A stretch of 44,181 nucleotides of DNA from Nemertoderma westbladi. Taxonomy: Eukaryota; Xenacoelomorpha; Nemertodermatida; Nemertodermatidae. Below are positions 10,057-21,249 of the stretch, piece after piece (within the stretch, counting starts at the first letter, position 1; every line of letters starts with the position of its first letter). The DNA lies in contig JAUCBJ010001824.1 of the NCBI GenBank assembly GCA_032718475.1, positions 1 through 44,181 on the forward strand, written 5' to 3'. The notes under the pieces were generated by a model. That model worked only from the letters and a program-made list of their open reading frames with translations. It did no database searches and was not told where the DNA came from. The position numbers were made by a program, and so were the translations under genes.

Positions 10057-10663
10057 TATTCAAAAATTGTATCTTTACTCAACGCCGTTAGTATTAACAG
10101 CGAGTTGTTATTTATCACTTTACAACTTTAGAGGACATTACAGCCTTGTATTGGCCTGTAAATTTAGTATTGTATTTGGTGTTATCCGTTAAGTAATGTC
10201 CCCTTAGTGGACATTACTTAACGCCGTCATTGGTTACCACGTAAACAATAAGTGGAAATTTGCCTGACAGCCAGATAGGCCTACTACATTAACTACCGGT
10301 AGGCGGGGTATAGCTATTGATAACCAGTAGGGCCTAACTATATTATTATAACACGGCTCCAAACGCCGGCCATAAATATAAGCGACCTTATTTATAACAT
10401 CATTTATGTCATTTTTACATTTATTTGTACAGCAACTAATTTAATTTGTGCAGTTTACTATCACTTATAATATATGTACAATCATTTCGTAATGTTAAAA
10501 TTTTGGAATAAAACTACATACATACTTGTTGCAAAGTACTTTACAGTGTTCTGATCCTCGTGGCTTTATTTTCACTCACTCATTAACGTTCGTTCGTGTA
10601 ACAAAGCCACTCGGATCATCACACTGTAAAGTGCTACTTTACACACAAGTATGTAAATAGTTA
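10057..10663 (+). repeat. 607-bp unit, first copy in R1
   Basis: This unit and the sequence from 10664 onward are direct tandem copies (landmark CTCAACGCCGTTAGTATTAA at 10078 and 10686). Both contain the TAATGTCC hairpin, the ACCGGTAGGCGGGGTATAGC block and the GGAATAAAACT block leading into the hairpin element. In R2 most of this first unit is deleted. Confidence 0.85.
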
Positions 10664-10677
10664 TTATTCCAAAATTG
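10499..10677. mobile_element. Hairpin MITE, 179 bp
   Basis: A nearly self-complementary element: AATTTTGGAATAA at the left pairs with ATTATTCCAAAATT at the right, then the ACATACTTG / CAAGTATGT, CTTTACAGTG / CACTGTAAAG and CTCGTGGCTTT / AAAGCCACTCG blocks pair inward around a loop with CACTCACTCATTAACG. This is the ancestral form of the 123-bp monomers at 11746-13098. It also provides an empty target site for the hAT-like element at 11148. Confidence 0.8.
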
Positions 10678-10791
10678 AAACAGTACTCAACGCCGTTAGT
10701 ATTAACAGCAAGTTGTTATTTAGCACTTTACAACTTCAGAGGACATTACAGCATTGTATTGGCCTGTACATTTAGTATTGTATTTGGTGTT

Positions 10792-10880
10792 ATTGTTTAC
10801 GTGGTAACCAATGACGGCGTTAAGTAATGTCCACTAAGGGGACATTACTTAACGCTGTCATTGGTTACCACGTAAACAAT
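10792..10880. repeat. Near-perfect 41-bp-arm palindrome (R1)
   Basis: Arms from ATTGTTTACGTGGTAACC inward to GTTAAGTAATGTCC are complementary with one mismatch, around a 7-base loop with ACTAAGG. R2 has the same hairpin at 27064-27152. A shortened form is at about 10188-10222. It could fold as RNA or as a DNA cruciform; nothing shows that it is transcribed. Confidence 0.9.
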
Positions 10881-11147
10881 AGGTGGAAATTTGCCTGACA
10901 GCCAGATAGGCCTACTGCATTACCTACCGGTAGGCGGGGTATAGCTAATAATAACCAGTAGCTAAATTATTAACACGGCTCCAAACGCCGGCGATAAATA
11001 TAAGCGAACTTATTTATAACATAATTTATGTCATTTTTACATTTATTTATACAGCAACTAATTTAATTTATGCAGTTTCTATCACTTATAATGTATATGT
11101 ACAATCATTTCGTAATGTTACAATTTTGGAATAAAACTAGTAACTAC

Positions 11148-11711
11148 CAGGGACAGGATACGATACGATACGAAAACGGATTTTCGTATTTCGTATCGCA
11201 GTAGTATTTTATTCGTATCGAATTTCGTATCGTATCATAAAATTTGACTTCGTATCGTATAATACGAATAAATATTTTTCGTATTTCGTATCGTATTTTA
11301 GTATCTTATTATTTTGTAAATATTAATATTTTTAACAGTCAAACAAGAGATCACACCACTTATTTATTTAGGGTTTTTTCAAAATTGGTTAATAAATTAA
11401 GTTACCGGTTAGAGTTTTATTAGGTCAATAAAATGTGTAACACTACAAGAGCATACTGGAACATTGAAATAAAAAATATTTCCATATTACATAGAGATTT
11501 TTAATATTATTTTCTAAGTATAAAAAAAATACATATATTTTTTATCAACTCTTAAATAAAATACGATATGAAAAAAATACGAAACTTTTTTCGTATCGTA
11601 TGTTGGATTTTTCGTATCGTATCGTATTTATCCAAATTTGTATCGTATCGTATCATGAAAAATTGGTACGTATCGTATCGTATTTTCGTATCGTATCGTA
11701 TCCTGTCCCTG
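11148..11711. mobile_element. hAT-like element full of CGTAT repeats (R1)
   Basis: A 564-bp element with ends CAGGGACAGGATACGATACG and its complement ending CCTGTCCCTG. The right flank AAAACTAC is the 8-bp target word seen at the uninterrupted site near 10509-10516; the left flank has the same word disturbed by a small insertion. The outer parts are irregular tandem copies of CGTAT/ATACG in opposite orientation, so the whole element is strongly self-complementary. No transposase is present. It interrupts the left arm of the hairpin MITE in the second 607-bp unit. Confidence 0.8.
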
Positions 11712-11745
11712 AAAACTACATACATACTTGTTGCTAAGTACTTTA

Positions 11746-13098
11746 CAGTGTTCTGATCCTCGTGGCTTTATTTTCACTCACTCACTAACGTTCTTTCGTG
11801 TAACAAAGCCACTCGGATCATCACACTGTAAAGTGCTACTTTACACACACGTATGTAAATAGTTATTACAGTGTTCTGATCCTCGTGGCTTTATTTTCAC
11901 TCACTCACTAACGTTCGTTCGTGTAACAAAGCCACTCGGATCATCACACTGTAAAGTGCTACTTTACACACAAGTATGTAAATAGTTATTACAGTGTTCT
12001 GATCCTCGTGGCTTTATTTTCACTCACTCACTAACGTTCGTTCGTGTAACAAAGCCACTCGGATCATCACACTGTAAAGTGCTACTTTACACACACGTAT
12101 GTAAATAGTTATTACAGTGTTCTGATCCTCGTGGCTTTATTTTCACTCACTCACTAACGTTCGTTCGTGTAACAAAGCCACTCGGATCATCACACTGTAA
12201 AGTGCTACTTTACACACACGTATGTAAATAGTTATTACAGTGTTCTGATCCTCGTGGCTTTATTTTCACTCACTCACTAACGTTCGTTCGTGTAACAAAG
12301 CCACTCGGATCATCACACTGTAAAGTGCTACTTTACACACACGTATGTAAATAGTTATTACAGTGTTCTGATCCTCGTGGCTTTATTTTCACTCACTCAC
12401 TAACGTTCGTTCGTGTAACAAAGCCACTCGGATCATCACACTGTAAAGTGCTACTTTACACACAAGTATGTAAATAGTTATTACAGTGTTCTGATCCTCG
12501 TGGCTTTATTTTCACTCACTCACTAACGTTCGTTCGTGTAACAAAGCCACTCGGATCATCACACTGTAAAGTGCTACTTTACACACAAGTATGTAAATAG
12601 TTATTACAGTGTTCTGATCCTCGTGGCTTTATTTTCACTCACTCACTAACGTTCGTTCGTGTAACAAAGCCACTCGGATCATCACACTGTAAAGTGCTAC
12701 TTTACACACACGTATGTAAATAGTTATTACAGTGTTCTGATCCTCGTGGCTTTATTTTCACTCACTCACTAACGTTCGTTCGTGTAACAAAGCCACTCGG
12801 ATCATCACACTGTAAAGTGCTACTTTACACACACGTATGTAAATAGTTATTACAGTGTTCTGATCCTCGTGGCTTTATTTTCACTCACTCACTAACGTTC
12901 GTTCGTGTAACAAAGCCACTCGGATCATCACACTGTAAAGTGCTACTTTACACACAAGTATGTAAATAGTTATTACAGTGTTCTGATCCTCGTGGCTTTA
13001 TTTTCACTCACTCACTAACGTTCGTTCGTGTAACAAAGCCACTCGGATCATCACACTGTAAAGTGCTACTTTACACACAAGTATGTAAATAGTTATTA
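11746..13098 (+). repeat. Satellite-like array, eleven 123-bp monomers
   Basis: Monomers start at 11746 and then every 123 bases to 12976. Each is itself a hairpin: CAGTGTTCTGATCCTCGTGG near the start is complementary to the CCACTCGGATCATCACACTG block further on. Monomers differ mainly at one site (ACACACG or ACACAAG, in the order C A C C C A A C C A A) and the first has CTTTCG for CGTTCG. The very low divergence means recent expansion. R2 has one monomer at the same place (28022-28144). Confidence 0.97.
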
Positions 13099-13613
13099 CA
13101 AGAAATGTAATTAATGTTCGTAACTATTGGATTCATTTATCGTTTAATTAGTTCAATAGGGCCTCCAGCTACCGGTATAGTTTCAATTGAGTAGGCCGAC
13201 CTAACATAATTCAAAAAAAGAATAATAAACAATTAAATTTAGCCTCGATAGACAGACTGGAGAACTGCAGGCAGATACATCAGGGTCCGAAGACGCGTAT
13301 AAGTTCTACTACATATTGTGCAAAGTTCATCTTGGACGACTTAAAAGCTGGATTAAAAGCAAATATAATGAACGACTTTAATTAGCCCTCTAGCGTGAAG
13401 TGTTTAACTTCGAACGATACATAAAATTAAACTTTTTAGGTCCTCTACAAGGGTATGTGTAATGTAAATCTAGCGACAGAGAAGACATTCCTAATTAATA
13501 AACTGGTTACCCTTTCCTTCTACGCGTATCCTACGACCTTTGCGTAACTTGATGCTTCTCTTGTGTTTATATCCACTATTAATTAACTCGCTAAAAAGCA
13601 TTCGCTGACAGAT

Positions 13614-14625
13614 AAAGTTTCTCAAGATGGACTCGATTACTTCTACTGGATACTTACCAATCTGGGCCGTTGCCGTTTTCTTTAGAACAAACAGCGTGCC
13701 GTTTGGACCATCGCGGGCACCAAATATCCTGACATGCATTTGGTATGTAACCACTGGGCCGGAAAGGTCTTCATTCTCAAACCAGAGAAATCTAAGACTA
13801 TCCTGGTCTGCCTTACAGGCTCTTACCTGGTGGAACATCGCCTCGATGTCGCAAGTAAACGCAAATCGCCGCTGTCTAAAACGCAACAGTATTCCTATCA
13901 AATAATTATTCAGGTTGGGTCCATCCATCAACTCTGAATTCAGGGACATACCTCTACAGACTGCTGCGCAGTCGTTGACTACTCGGACTTTGTCTGGTTT
14001 GTCAGGGTGAGTCACATAGTGGTGTGGGAGGTAATATGTCTGGTCCGTCACTAAGTCCGGGTCCTCTACCTTCCCAGCAAATCCCTTGGCGAAATAGTTG
14101 TTGATCTGGGCGCAATACTTCTCCCTAATGTCCGGATTCTTCAACAACCGAGCCCTTACGCCGTTCAATCTTTTCAAGGCTAAGTTGTAGTTGTTCTCCA
14201 ACTTAGGTGGTTGTCGACGCCACAACATTCCAACTTCAAAATGTCCAGTCGGTAGCAAACGTATGGTATCTTCCATCATCTCCAGCGACCGTTTCTCATC
14301 AGTGGACATGGTTAGGTCATACCCACCGGGTTCCATTGCGTCCCTATCCAGCCATTCGACGGTTCTGGCTCCTGTCTCGAGGTCCTGGCGTATCAATTCC
14401 TTCTGTAGCTCCTCCTCACTGTATTGGAAAATGTCTAGGTCTCGATATTTAGCCACCTGACCCTCCACTATGTCGGTATAAGTCAAAACGTTACTCAGAT
14501 AAGTAGCGTGGGCCGCTGAACCAGACCCACAGGTCTGATAACAGTAGTCCTCGGGTTCACTATCTGTCCGGTCATTGTAGAGTGGTTCCGACAACCTAAC
14601 ATTATCGGGATCAACTCCTCGTCCG
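13614..14625 (-). pseudogene. BEL/Pao reverse transcriptase, truncated before the active site
   Basis: The N-terminal part of the polymerase. Recognisable BEL/Pao RT features include the LPHHYVTHP entry motif, KVRVVNDCAA, GPNLNNYLIGILLRFR, and TCDIEAMFHQV, which contains the first catalytic Asp (residue 249 counting from 14594). The frame ends its family resemblance at LRNF, exactly where the YxDD catalytic pair is expected. The next codons are R1 sequence, adding an unrelated tail of 40 residues down to 13491. Thumb, RNase H and integrase are absent. It joins the protease frame by a frameshift near 14625. Confidence 0.9.
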
Positions 14626-15205
14626 ACTCGCTAACGTCACTGTAGTGGTCAATACAGGTTCTCCTAAACTCGTCTATGTCTGGTGGTTCTACTAACGGTG
14701 GTTGAATTATAGGCTGTAATCCGTTGTATCTATCCATTGGCTTGTCGCCACCTGTGAACTCATAGGACATGGGTACTTGTGTATACCAACCTAATATAGT
14801 CCTATGGGCATGTGGTCCATTTACATGCGGCTCAGCTGGTCTCGTTTCCCATATTTGGTGTGCGATCAGCTGTTCTGCACCAATTAACATAGAAACATTC
14901 CTATAACCTACCTGGTGTCTCGGTACTCTGAGCTTGTCAAAATATTCCTGTGCTATGGGACTCATCGGTGGCACCTTACCTAACTGCCTGCCGAACCCCT
15001 TCATAGCTAGACACTTAAATCCATCCAATGGCAATGCTCTCCGTTCTTGTCGAGTGTGCTGGTCTCTCGGTAGTAGGGAATCTAGTTCTATAGATATCCT
15101 GTGTCCCTTGAGGTCACCTACCCCGTGCATGGACTTTAACTCTATTTGGATCTCCTCTGCGTCCTGGAAGCTAGAAACGGCTCTCGCCACTTCCTCGTCG
15201 ATATA
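14626..15205 (-). pseudogene. BEL/Pao protease C-terminal part and linker
   Basis: Continues the aspartic protease of the retroelement in a different frame from the Gag part (shift near 15205). It contains SMLIGAEQLIAHQIWETRP and TILGWYTQV, matching the end of the BEL/Pao protease (DUF1758-like), then an acidic linker (SDVSESDEE) before the RT frame. A one-base shift near 14625 separates it from RT. There are no internal stops within the segment. Confidence 0.85.
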
Positions 15206-16851
15206 CTGTAAGATAATGTGGACGCAGTGTCCAACATCACATATATCCTCTTCGATCCCTTATCTCCAGTAAGTTTCACCGGAATCACGCTGAATATCTC
15301 CGACGTGGCCGATGATAAATACATCCGCGCGTTGGTCGATGAACTATCCGCAGTGAAACCTTGGCAGGTCACTTCTCTCGCGCTCGCCTCGCCATCCTCG
15401 TCCGACGAACCTGGTTGATAACCATCGTCCTGGATGCCAGTATACATATTACTCCTTATTGATACAGTGTCTCTGCTCCCCTTCCTTTGAGGATTTCTCT
15501 GTAAGTAACGGTCCGTTGGGGTATGGAAATCCGCATGTAGCAACTTGTGATGTAGTCTGCTGCATTCCATGCATCCGTCCTTGCTGTTCGGGCACTGCCG
15601 CCGTACATGGCCTGGCGCAAGACATGCCCAACAGGTGTCCAACGTCCGCACTTGAACTCTTCTCTGTTCCGAATTTAATTCTTTGAACAGTCTGCAACTG
15701 TCTAACTTATGGTCGTCAGATCTTACCTCCTTTAGTAAGCAGAATTGGCAACCTACAAATCCATCCGGCAACTCCTGTTGCTTTAACCTAGGTCTATCTA
15801 ACCGCTCACCTGACCATACTCGCGAGTCTGATCTAAAGGCTGGGGTACTCGAATTATATCTGTCAACTGAGTTAAAAGTCACAGTGGTCCTGCCATCGTC
15901 AAAACTTACCATTGACTTACCAGTAACAGGCTTAGACTCCCTCATATTCTCCTCTGAGAAGTTTGATTTCATCTCTGCTACTGCGTCTGTGGCTATCATG
16001 TCATGAATGTGTTGAAGTGTCAATACTTTACCTTGGCTCTCCAACTTATTCTCTAATTTGCGCCATTTCTGTCTGTAACGCATGTTTAAACGTCTTATTA
16101 TGCTCTTCAAAACTTCGGTGTGATCACCATGATGAGGAAGATTCACCGTCCTCAAGATGTCTAATGCGTTCGAAATAGCGTTCGCTAAGTTCAACAGCTC
16201 TAATGGAGTTGTAATCCTTCCGCCCTTACCCAAGTCTTCCACTATCGACTGTGCCATCTTGGTTTTATTCCCATAGATGTCGCTAAGCGTCTTCATTGCT
16301 AACTCGAATGCTCTTTCATTGCCAACGAAGTTGTCAGCAATGGCTCTAGGTTCTCGATGGAGCATCTGAAGCAAATAGTTGAACTTCTCGTTGGGAGTAA
16401 AGGTGCTGTTGGTCAGCTGTTCGTCGACATAGGTTTTGAACGTCCTCCAATGCTTGTGATTACCCATAAACTTCTGGGGTTGTTGCGTCGGCAGTCCTTG
16501 CCTAGCGGCAAACTTACCTATGTCTCTAAGGGTTGCGTCGTTCCGGGTTAACAAATGGTTTAGTTCCGCAGGGTTATTAAGTCTGGTCCCTTCCCGGTGG
16601 TTCAAACTTACCTGCTCCGCGGCGGTCCTTCTTTCCTTATAGTTTCGGGACTTCTGACGTCTCATTTCTTCCTCTTCATCGCTTGAGTCTGTGTCGGTCC
16701 TCAGCGCTCGCGTTGGTTTGTGTGCCGAAGCCCTGACCCAAGCATCTTGTATAAAACTTTGCGCCAAGTTTTCGAAGTTGGGATTATAAATTGTAGAGAC
16801 AGGCGTTCTTACCTGAGGTCTATGTGGTATAGTTGCCTCCGATATGCGTAC
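15206..16851 (-). pseudogene. BEL/Pao Gag core, zinc knuckles and protease active site
   Basis: Gag capsid-like core (DUF1759 type) around QKFMGNHKHWRTFKTYVDE, with EKFNYLLQML and LSDIYGNKTKMAQ (about residues 95-215 counting from 16767). A first Cys/His cluster lies at C340, C343, H353 and C358 and a second, CWACLAPGHVRRQC, at C379-C392 followed by CMECSRLHHKLLH, typical of BEL/Pao. The protease begins with IPVKLTG and the active-site DTAS (Asp 513, codon 15229-15231), after which the frame is lost. The frame is continuous upstream to the stop at 16852-16854, so no separate start is needed. Confidence 0.9.
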
Positions 16852-17622
16852 TCATTGACTAGGTTGGACTTTGTCTAACTCAGACCTGCTAGGATTTGAA
16901 TTACTTCTTACCTGGGCTGCTTCCCTTAACTGCAGGTTACTAAGCATGTCCGTTATAGGTTGGATGTGCGGCGATATAGCTTGCGCTAAACTGGCACTTA
17001 ACTCATCCCTTGTAATAAATTCCTGGCTAGGGTTCTGTTGTATAGTCGGCTCTATCTGAGTAATCCGCTGTCTCTCATATGATCCCTCTTCCGGTTTAAC
17101 CCGGAAGTTCTCCGTCGAACTGGGTCGGTGCTCCGTCCGCGTATTCCAAACCCGCGGGTTCGGTTCACCCAATACTCGGCCCGTCGGAGTTTCTCCTCTA
17201 AACTCTTTATTGTCCCATTCGGTATGTAGTGGTGCGGTGTTCTGATGACGCGGATCCTGCGCGATGGGTGAAGCATTAATACCAACTGGCGTGCGATATG
17301 TAGAGAACGGTTTAGCGATCCGTGTACTCGTAATAGCTGGACCGGGGATAGGAACTCTGGTCATCGTCGACTCGCGTATAGTCGGAGTTCTCGCTTCCTG
17401 TTCGGCCTTCTGCAGTGCGAACAGTTCTCGCAACTCGGTACCTACACTCGCCCCACATTCTTCGATCATTCGCATCCCCTTCTCAGCGATCTTCTCTCGT
17501 TCTTCGCTCTCTAAGTTTAGTCTCGCACTTTCCAACTGCGCCAGTTTACGTTCTTCTTCTTCCCTCGCTCGTCTCGCTGCGCTCTCTTCTTCAACGCGCG
17601 CCTTCTCTTCATACAATGCCCG
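16852..17622 (-). pseudogene. BEL Gag, middle part between two in-frame stops
   Basis: In frame with both the upstream and downstream Gag segments and bounded by TGA codons at 17623-17625 and 16852-16854. It begins as a charged coiled coil (EEESAARRAREEEERKLAQ), then a Pro/Thr/Arg-rich linker and a short helix-like stretch ending near SNPSRSELDKV. No enzymatic domain is seen. The two TGAs are read as decay of one long Gag frame; programmed readthrough is less likely given the frameshifts elsewhere. Confidence 0.75.
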
Positions 17623-18945
17623 TCATTCCTTCTCGATCTCGAGTTCTCGTTCTTTACGCTTGTGTTCGAGTTGAAGTTCGTATTCCTTTTGTTCGTGTTC
17701 CTTGCGCTCGCGTTCAAATTGGAGTTCGCGTTCCTTCTGTTTGCGTTCAAGTTGGAGTTCGTGTTCCTTGCGCTCGCGTTCCGCTTGCTCACGCTTATTT
17801 ATTTCCTCCAACTCTCGCAACTTCGCATCTAACTTAAGTGTGCGCTCCCGTTCCCGCTCGGCTTCCTTCCGTGCTTCCGATGCACGCAAACCTTCCGCCT
17901 GCCGTTTGTCTAGTCGGCGTCTTCTCTCCTCTGCCGAGTTGTGAGAAACGAGGGATCTAGTGCATATAACTTTACCTTGCGCGTGACTAACCTGGGAATC
18001 GCTACTGTCTCTAGATGCGTCGTCGGGTGGAGTTAATGTTCTCTGTTGGATGTTGTCCATCATCGGTAGCACCTGGCCCGGTACCACCACTCCACTCTGC
18101 ATCAGCCAGCTGGTAACTTCCCTCTGATACCGGGACCAGCGCTCTTCTTTATCTTGGTTTACTTCCCGCTCCACTAAGTTTCTCGACTCTGCATCACTCA
18201 CCTGAGTCGCCTGCGCTTGCGATGCCCAGAGCAACCAGTTCTCTGTCCTAACTCGTCGGAATCGCTCCGATAACACGCGGTGCTCCAACAAGGCTGCTAA
18301 AACCCTATCGTAAACCCTCGTCGCCACGTCGCTCGACTGAGACTCCACTGCTCTCTTCGCTAGGACTGCAAGCTCCTCTGTCTGTTTGAATAACGCTGAG
18401 TTGTATCCTTTTCTAATCTCTACTAACCCTTCCCTTCCGATGTTACCTGAGTCGGCTAACATCTTCCTTACCTTATCCGCTGTCCGAGTTATATGTCCGG
18501 CATGCGCGCGAAGTTTCTTCTTTATCGCGATGTCTAGTTCTCTCTTGCTTACCTGACTCACACTTGGTGGACTTGAAGGATTATTCCGGGAACTACGGGT
18601 ACTCCTTATAGCCGCTGGGACCACGGCACTTACCATACCCACAGGTCTGGAAACCGGGCTCCGGGCTCTCGCTTCTGCTACACTACCCTTCCTTTCACTC
18701 ACCTCTGGTCGGGCTGCTGTACAATCCTTCCTTACAGTAGTGGTAGGGGATCCTAATACTATTACCTCCACTTGTTCTTCCTCACTAGTTACTGTCTCGT
18801 CCTCCTGTTCACTTACGTCAGCCTCACTCGCTGCGTCGTCATAGTCGGCATTGTCGTCAACAGTAATATTAACGCTATCGTCAGTCGGCGGTCCAGCCGC
18901 CGTCTCATAGCTGTCCTCTAGTGCCTCTTTGTCTGAGACACTCAT
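17623..18945 (-). pseudogene. BEL Gag, N-terminal extension (440 codons)
   Basis: Starts at an ATG (18945) that follows stops in the leader. Residues 1-65 are very acidic, about 70-150 are Ser/Pro/Arg-rich, about 150-270 are predicted helical (RELDIAIKKKLRAH, then AVESQSSDVATRVYDRVL), and about 335-440 form a long charged coiled coil of repeated KEHELQLERKQKERE-like units. It ends at an in-frame TGA. Combined with the next segment it puts almost 700 codons before the usual Gag core, long for BEL/Pao as I know the group. No homologous domain is recognised. Confidence 0.75.
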
Positions 18946-21231
18946 AGTCTAAATAATGTTTTGCCTTCCGGCTAAAATCTCGCAAAAAATTCGAGATATA
19001 TATATATAATTTAATCGAAAACACGGTTAAATTATTTGTCAAATAATTAGTTGGTCCAAAATGTCAAAATAAATTTGCAATGCAATATTGTGAATTTAAT
19101 AGGGTGTAGTTATAGCAAATACCAGTACAATATTTAAACAAAATATTACTCTATAGCTATTATATAGCATTTAAATACCAGTATGACACAAAATAACTTC
19201 TGAATCTAATTCAAAATATTCAGAATGAATTTGCCACCCAAATATTTCTAATTTTACATATATAGCTCTAATCAACGCAATTTTAATTCCAAATATCATA
19301 TGTATCCACTAGCGCGTGGCTACACCTTCGGGTTGCGACTCTCTCTCTCTCTCTCTAACTGAGCGATTCAAAAACCATAGTCTAACTAACCTAACTAATA
19401 AATTGAGTTCAGCTTCGCAGTTAAACAACCGGTAATTTTTTACTGCTTCCACAAATACAATGGTGCCAACAGAACAACCAACCTTGTTTGCTGTGAGATT
19501 CCACGTCCGCGTCCAAAGTTTCAGGCTCTTCGCTGATTGCAAACCGAACCTGCAGACCCACACGAACCCCAAACTCAGAAGCTCCGTCTTGCCATGTATC
19601 TCCAGATGGTATAAAACAACTAAGCGGTTATCTAACATACCGGTACAAAAACTCTAGATTTTATTACAAAATAATTTTGACCGAAACTGAATTCTCGCAA
19701 ACCTAGCTAAAATTTTCAAAAAACTTACTAACTACAGCTTGCTCTAACGGCCTAATGAACTACTGTATTTGCGATTAGTAAATGCACTACCATACATCCA
19801 CTGTACGCAGTACAGTAAGTAAATAGTACACTAACCTAACAGCCTAATGAATACTGTATGTAGTACGGCAAAACAAATATCTTTCCTACCGTACGCAGTA
19901 ACAGCTATCAGCCTAATGCACCACTGTACTACCGCATTGCGACCAATGAATACCAAAATCTAAAACTAACAGCCTAAAAAATACACTATATTCTACTGTA
20001 TGCAGTACAGCAAAACATTTATACCCTACTGTTAAACTAGCGCGACCTCTATACTAACAGCAGAACTGTTAAACAGACAAATACCCGTACATCCCTGTTA
20101 ACCTAATAGGTTCTTGCCTAATCAATAAGACACAAAGACTGCTCTACTGTTAAATAGAGGTAATCAGGAGCGTGCTATTACTAATGTAGGGCTGCTAAGT
20201 ACAAACCGCTACTTACTGTTGGATGGCGCTAATCTGCCGTCCGCTAATATATTTACTAATTTTACACGACTCCTGCAAAATCGCTTGTTCCTTTCTCTAC
20301 CGATCGCTTGATAGAGAGCTAACTGTTCGAACATATGAGACACGCGGGAATAACCAAAACAATAAACCCGAACTGGCTCCCTAAGCTTACTTAAGACGAG
20401 TGTGAGAGGCTTTACACTCAGAGTGTATTCTTATGGCCTAATCTTACTGTTAAATTACGCTAATAATTACGTAATTTCTAATCGCGAATACTGGGGTTCC
20501 CTAACGGAATGTGTGAATGCGAGAGTATTTTAATAATCAAAAATGGTACAGTTTTATCAAGGCTTATACCTACTACGGGACTAAACTTGCCTTCGGCTGG
20601 CTTTAGACCAGCAATCTACTAATGCGTTCTGCGTACTGGATACTGCGATCTAACTTATTGCCCGCTAATTCAAATAACCGCCCAGCGTGAATAGTTTACG
20701 GTACTCCAAATTATTACCTTAACTACTCTCCGCTATGCTGCGTACAAATTCTTAATTTTACTAATTAATTACAGTCACAAATATGTAACAGCGTACTAAT
20801 TACTAAGTGTTCCAGAATGCGCAATTCTAATTTATCGCACAACGGGTAGCACTAGTAACAGCCTAAAATACTGTAATATTTTCGACCTAATCAGTAATTA
20901 TTTATCGTAAACTAAGAAATAGAAACCAATCAAAAGGAAAAGAGCGCCTATCTAAGCATTTGTGATTTATTAGGCACACTTTAGTAACACATCAATCAGC
21001 AGTCAACAATTCACAATCTATAGTTCGCTACGTAGTTGCGACGCAGTATACAATGCAGTTCGCAATTCGCTATGTAGGGTATAAAGGCCTCTCCCGGGTA
21101 CATCTACGCTTCCTAACTAACCCGATTCCTACCCCCTAATACTACAAAATAGAGACAAAATCTGGATCATCAGCCCCTAATTACTGTACCAGCGAGTGGT
21201 CTCCACTCTACACTGCCAACTTCCCAACCGC
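18946..21231 (-). other. BEL 5' untranslated leader
   Basis: About 2.3 kb between primer-binding site and Gag start. It contains degenerate repeats with AACAGCCTAATG and CTGTATGYAGTAC words (about 19745-20110), a CT microsatellite near 19340-19355, and a minus-strand open frame (19309-19638, ATG start, 109 codons) of no recognised family. The length is unusual for an LTR element leader. It could hold packaging signals or an inserted repeat. Confidence 0.6.
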
Positions 21232-21248
21232 AACAGTGACCCCCGCCA
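21232..21248 (-). other. Primer-binding site of the BEL element
   Basis: TGGCGGGGGTCACTGTT lies one base past the LTR's terminal ACA. A TGG start directly after an LTR is expected for pairing with a tRNA CCA end. I did not assign the tRNA. Confidence 0.6.
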
Positions 21249-21249
21249 A

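Larger units (their letters stand above)
5577..13613 (+). repeat. R1: long direct repeat, expanded copy (8.0 kb)
   Basis: R1 is nearly identical over its whole length to R2 (22204-28670). It is noncoding: the small open frames it contains have no recognisable domain and no long frame exists. Its first 29 bases (5577-5605) are the tip of a BEL LTR, ending in the inverted form of TGTTGC and followed by TTAAT, as in R2. The right end abuts the BEL reverse transcriptase at 13613/13614. It is longer than R2 chiefly because it has ten extra 123-bp monomers and keeps a 360-bp segment (10191-10550) that R2 has lost; R2 has a 21-bp insertion near 28400. It contains the nested elements listed separately. 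Stretches 5606-7706, 8938-9701 and 9776-10056 hold only palindromes, short tandems and AT-rich sequence. Confidence 0.95.

Noticed and set aside
11746-13098. Regular 123-bp repeats as a CRISPR array.
   Set aside because: The units are head-to-tail with no variable spacers, in animal DNA, and derive from a hairpin MITE.
5589-13610. R read as a giant LTR, since it is bounded by TGTCAG near 5589 and CTGACA near 13605.
   Set aside because: Identity between copies extends past both words, no primer-binding site or polypurine tract lies inside the copies, and a normal 989-bp LTR with TGTTGC/GCAACA ends plus a primer-binding site is present at 21250-22238.
13491-13613. Continuation of the BEL reverse transcriptase past LRNF.
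   Set aside because: These 41 codons are R1 sequence (also present at the right end of R2) and have no RT similarity or YxDD.
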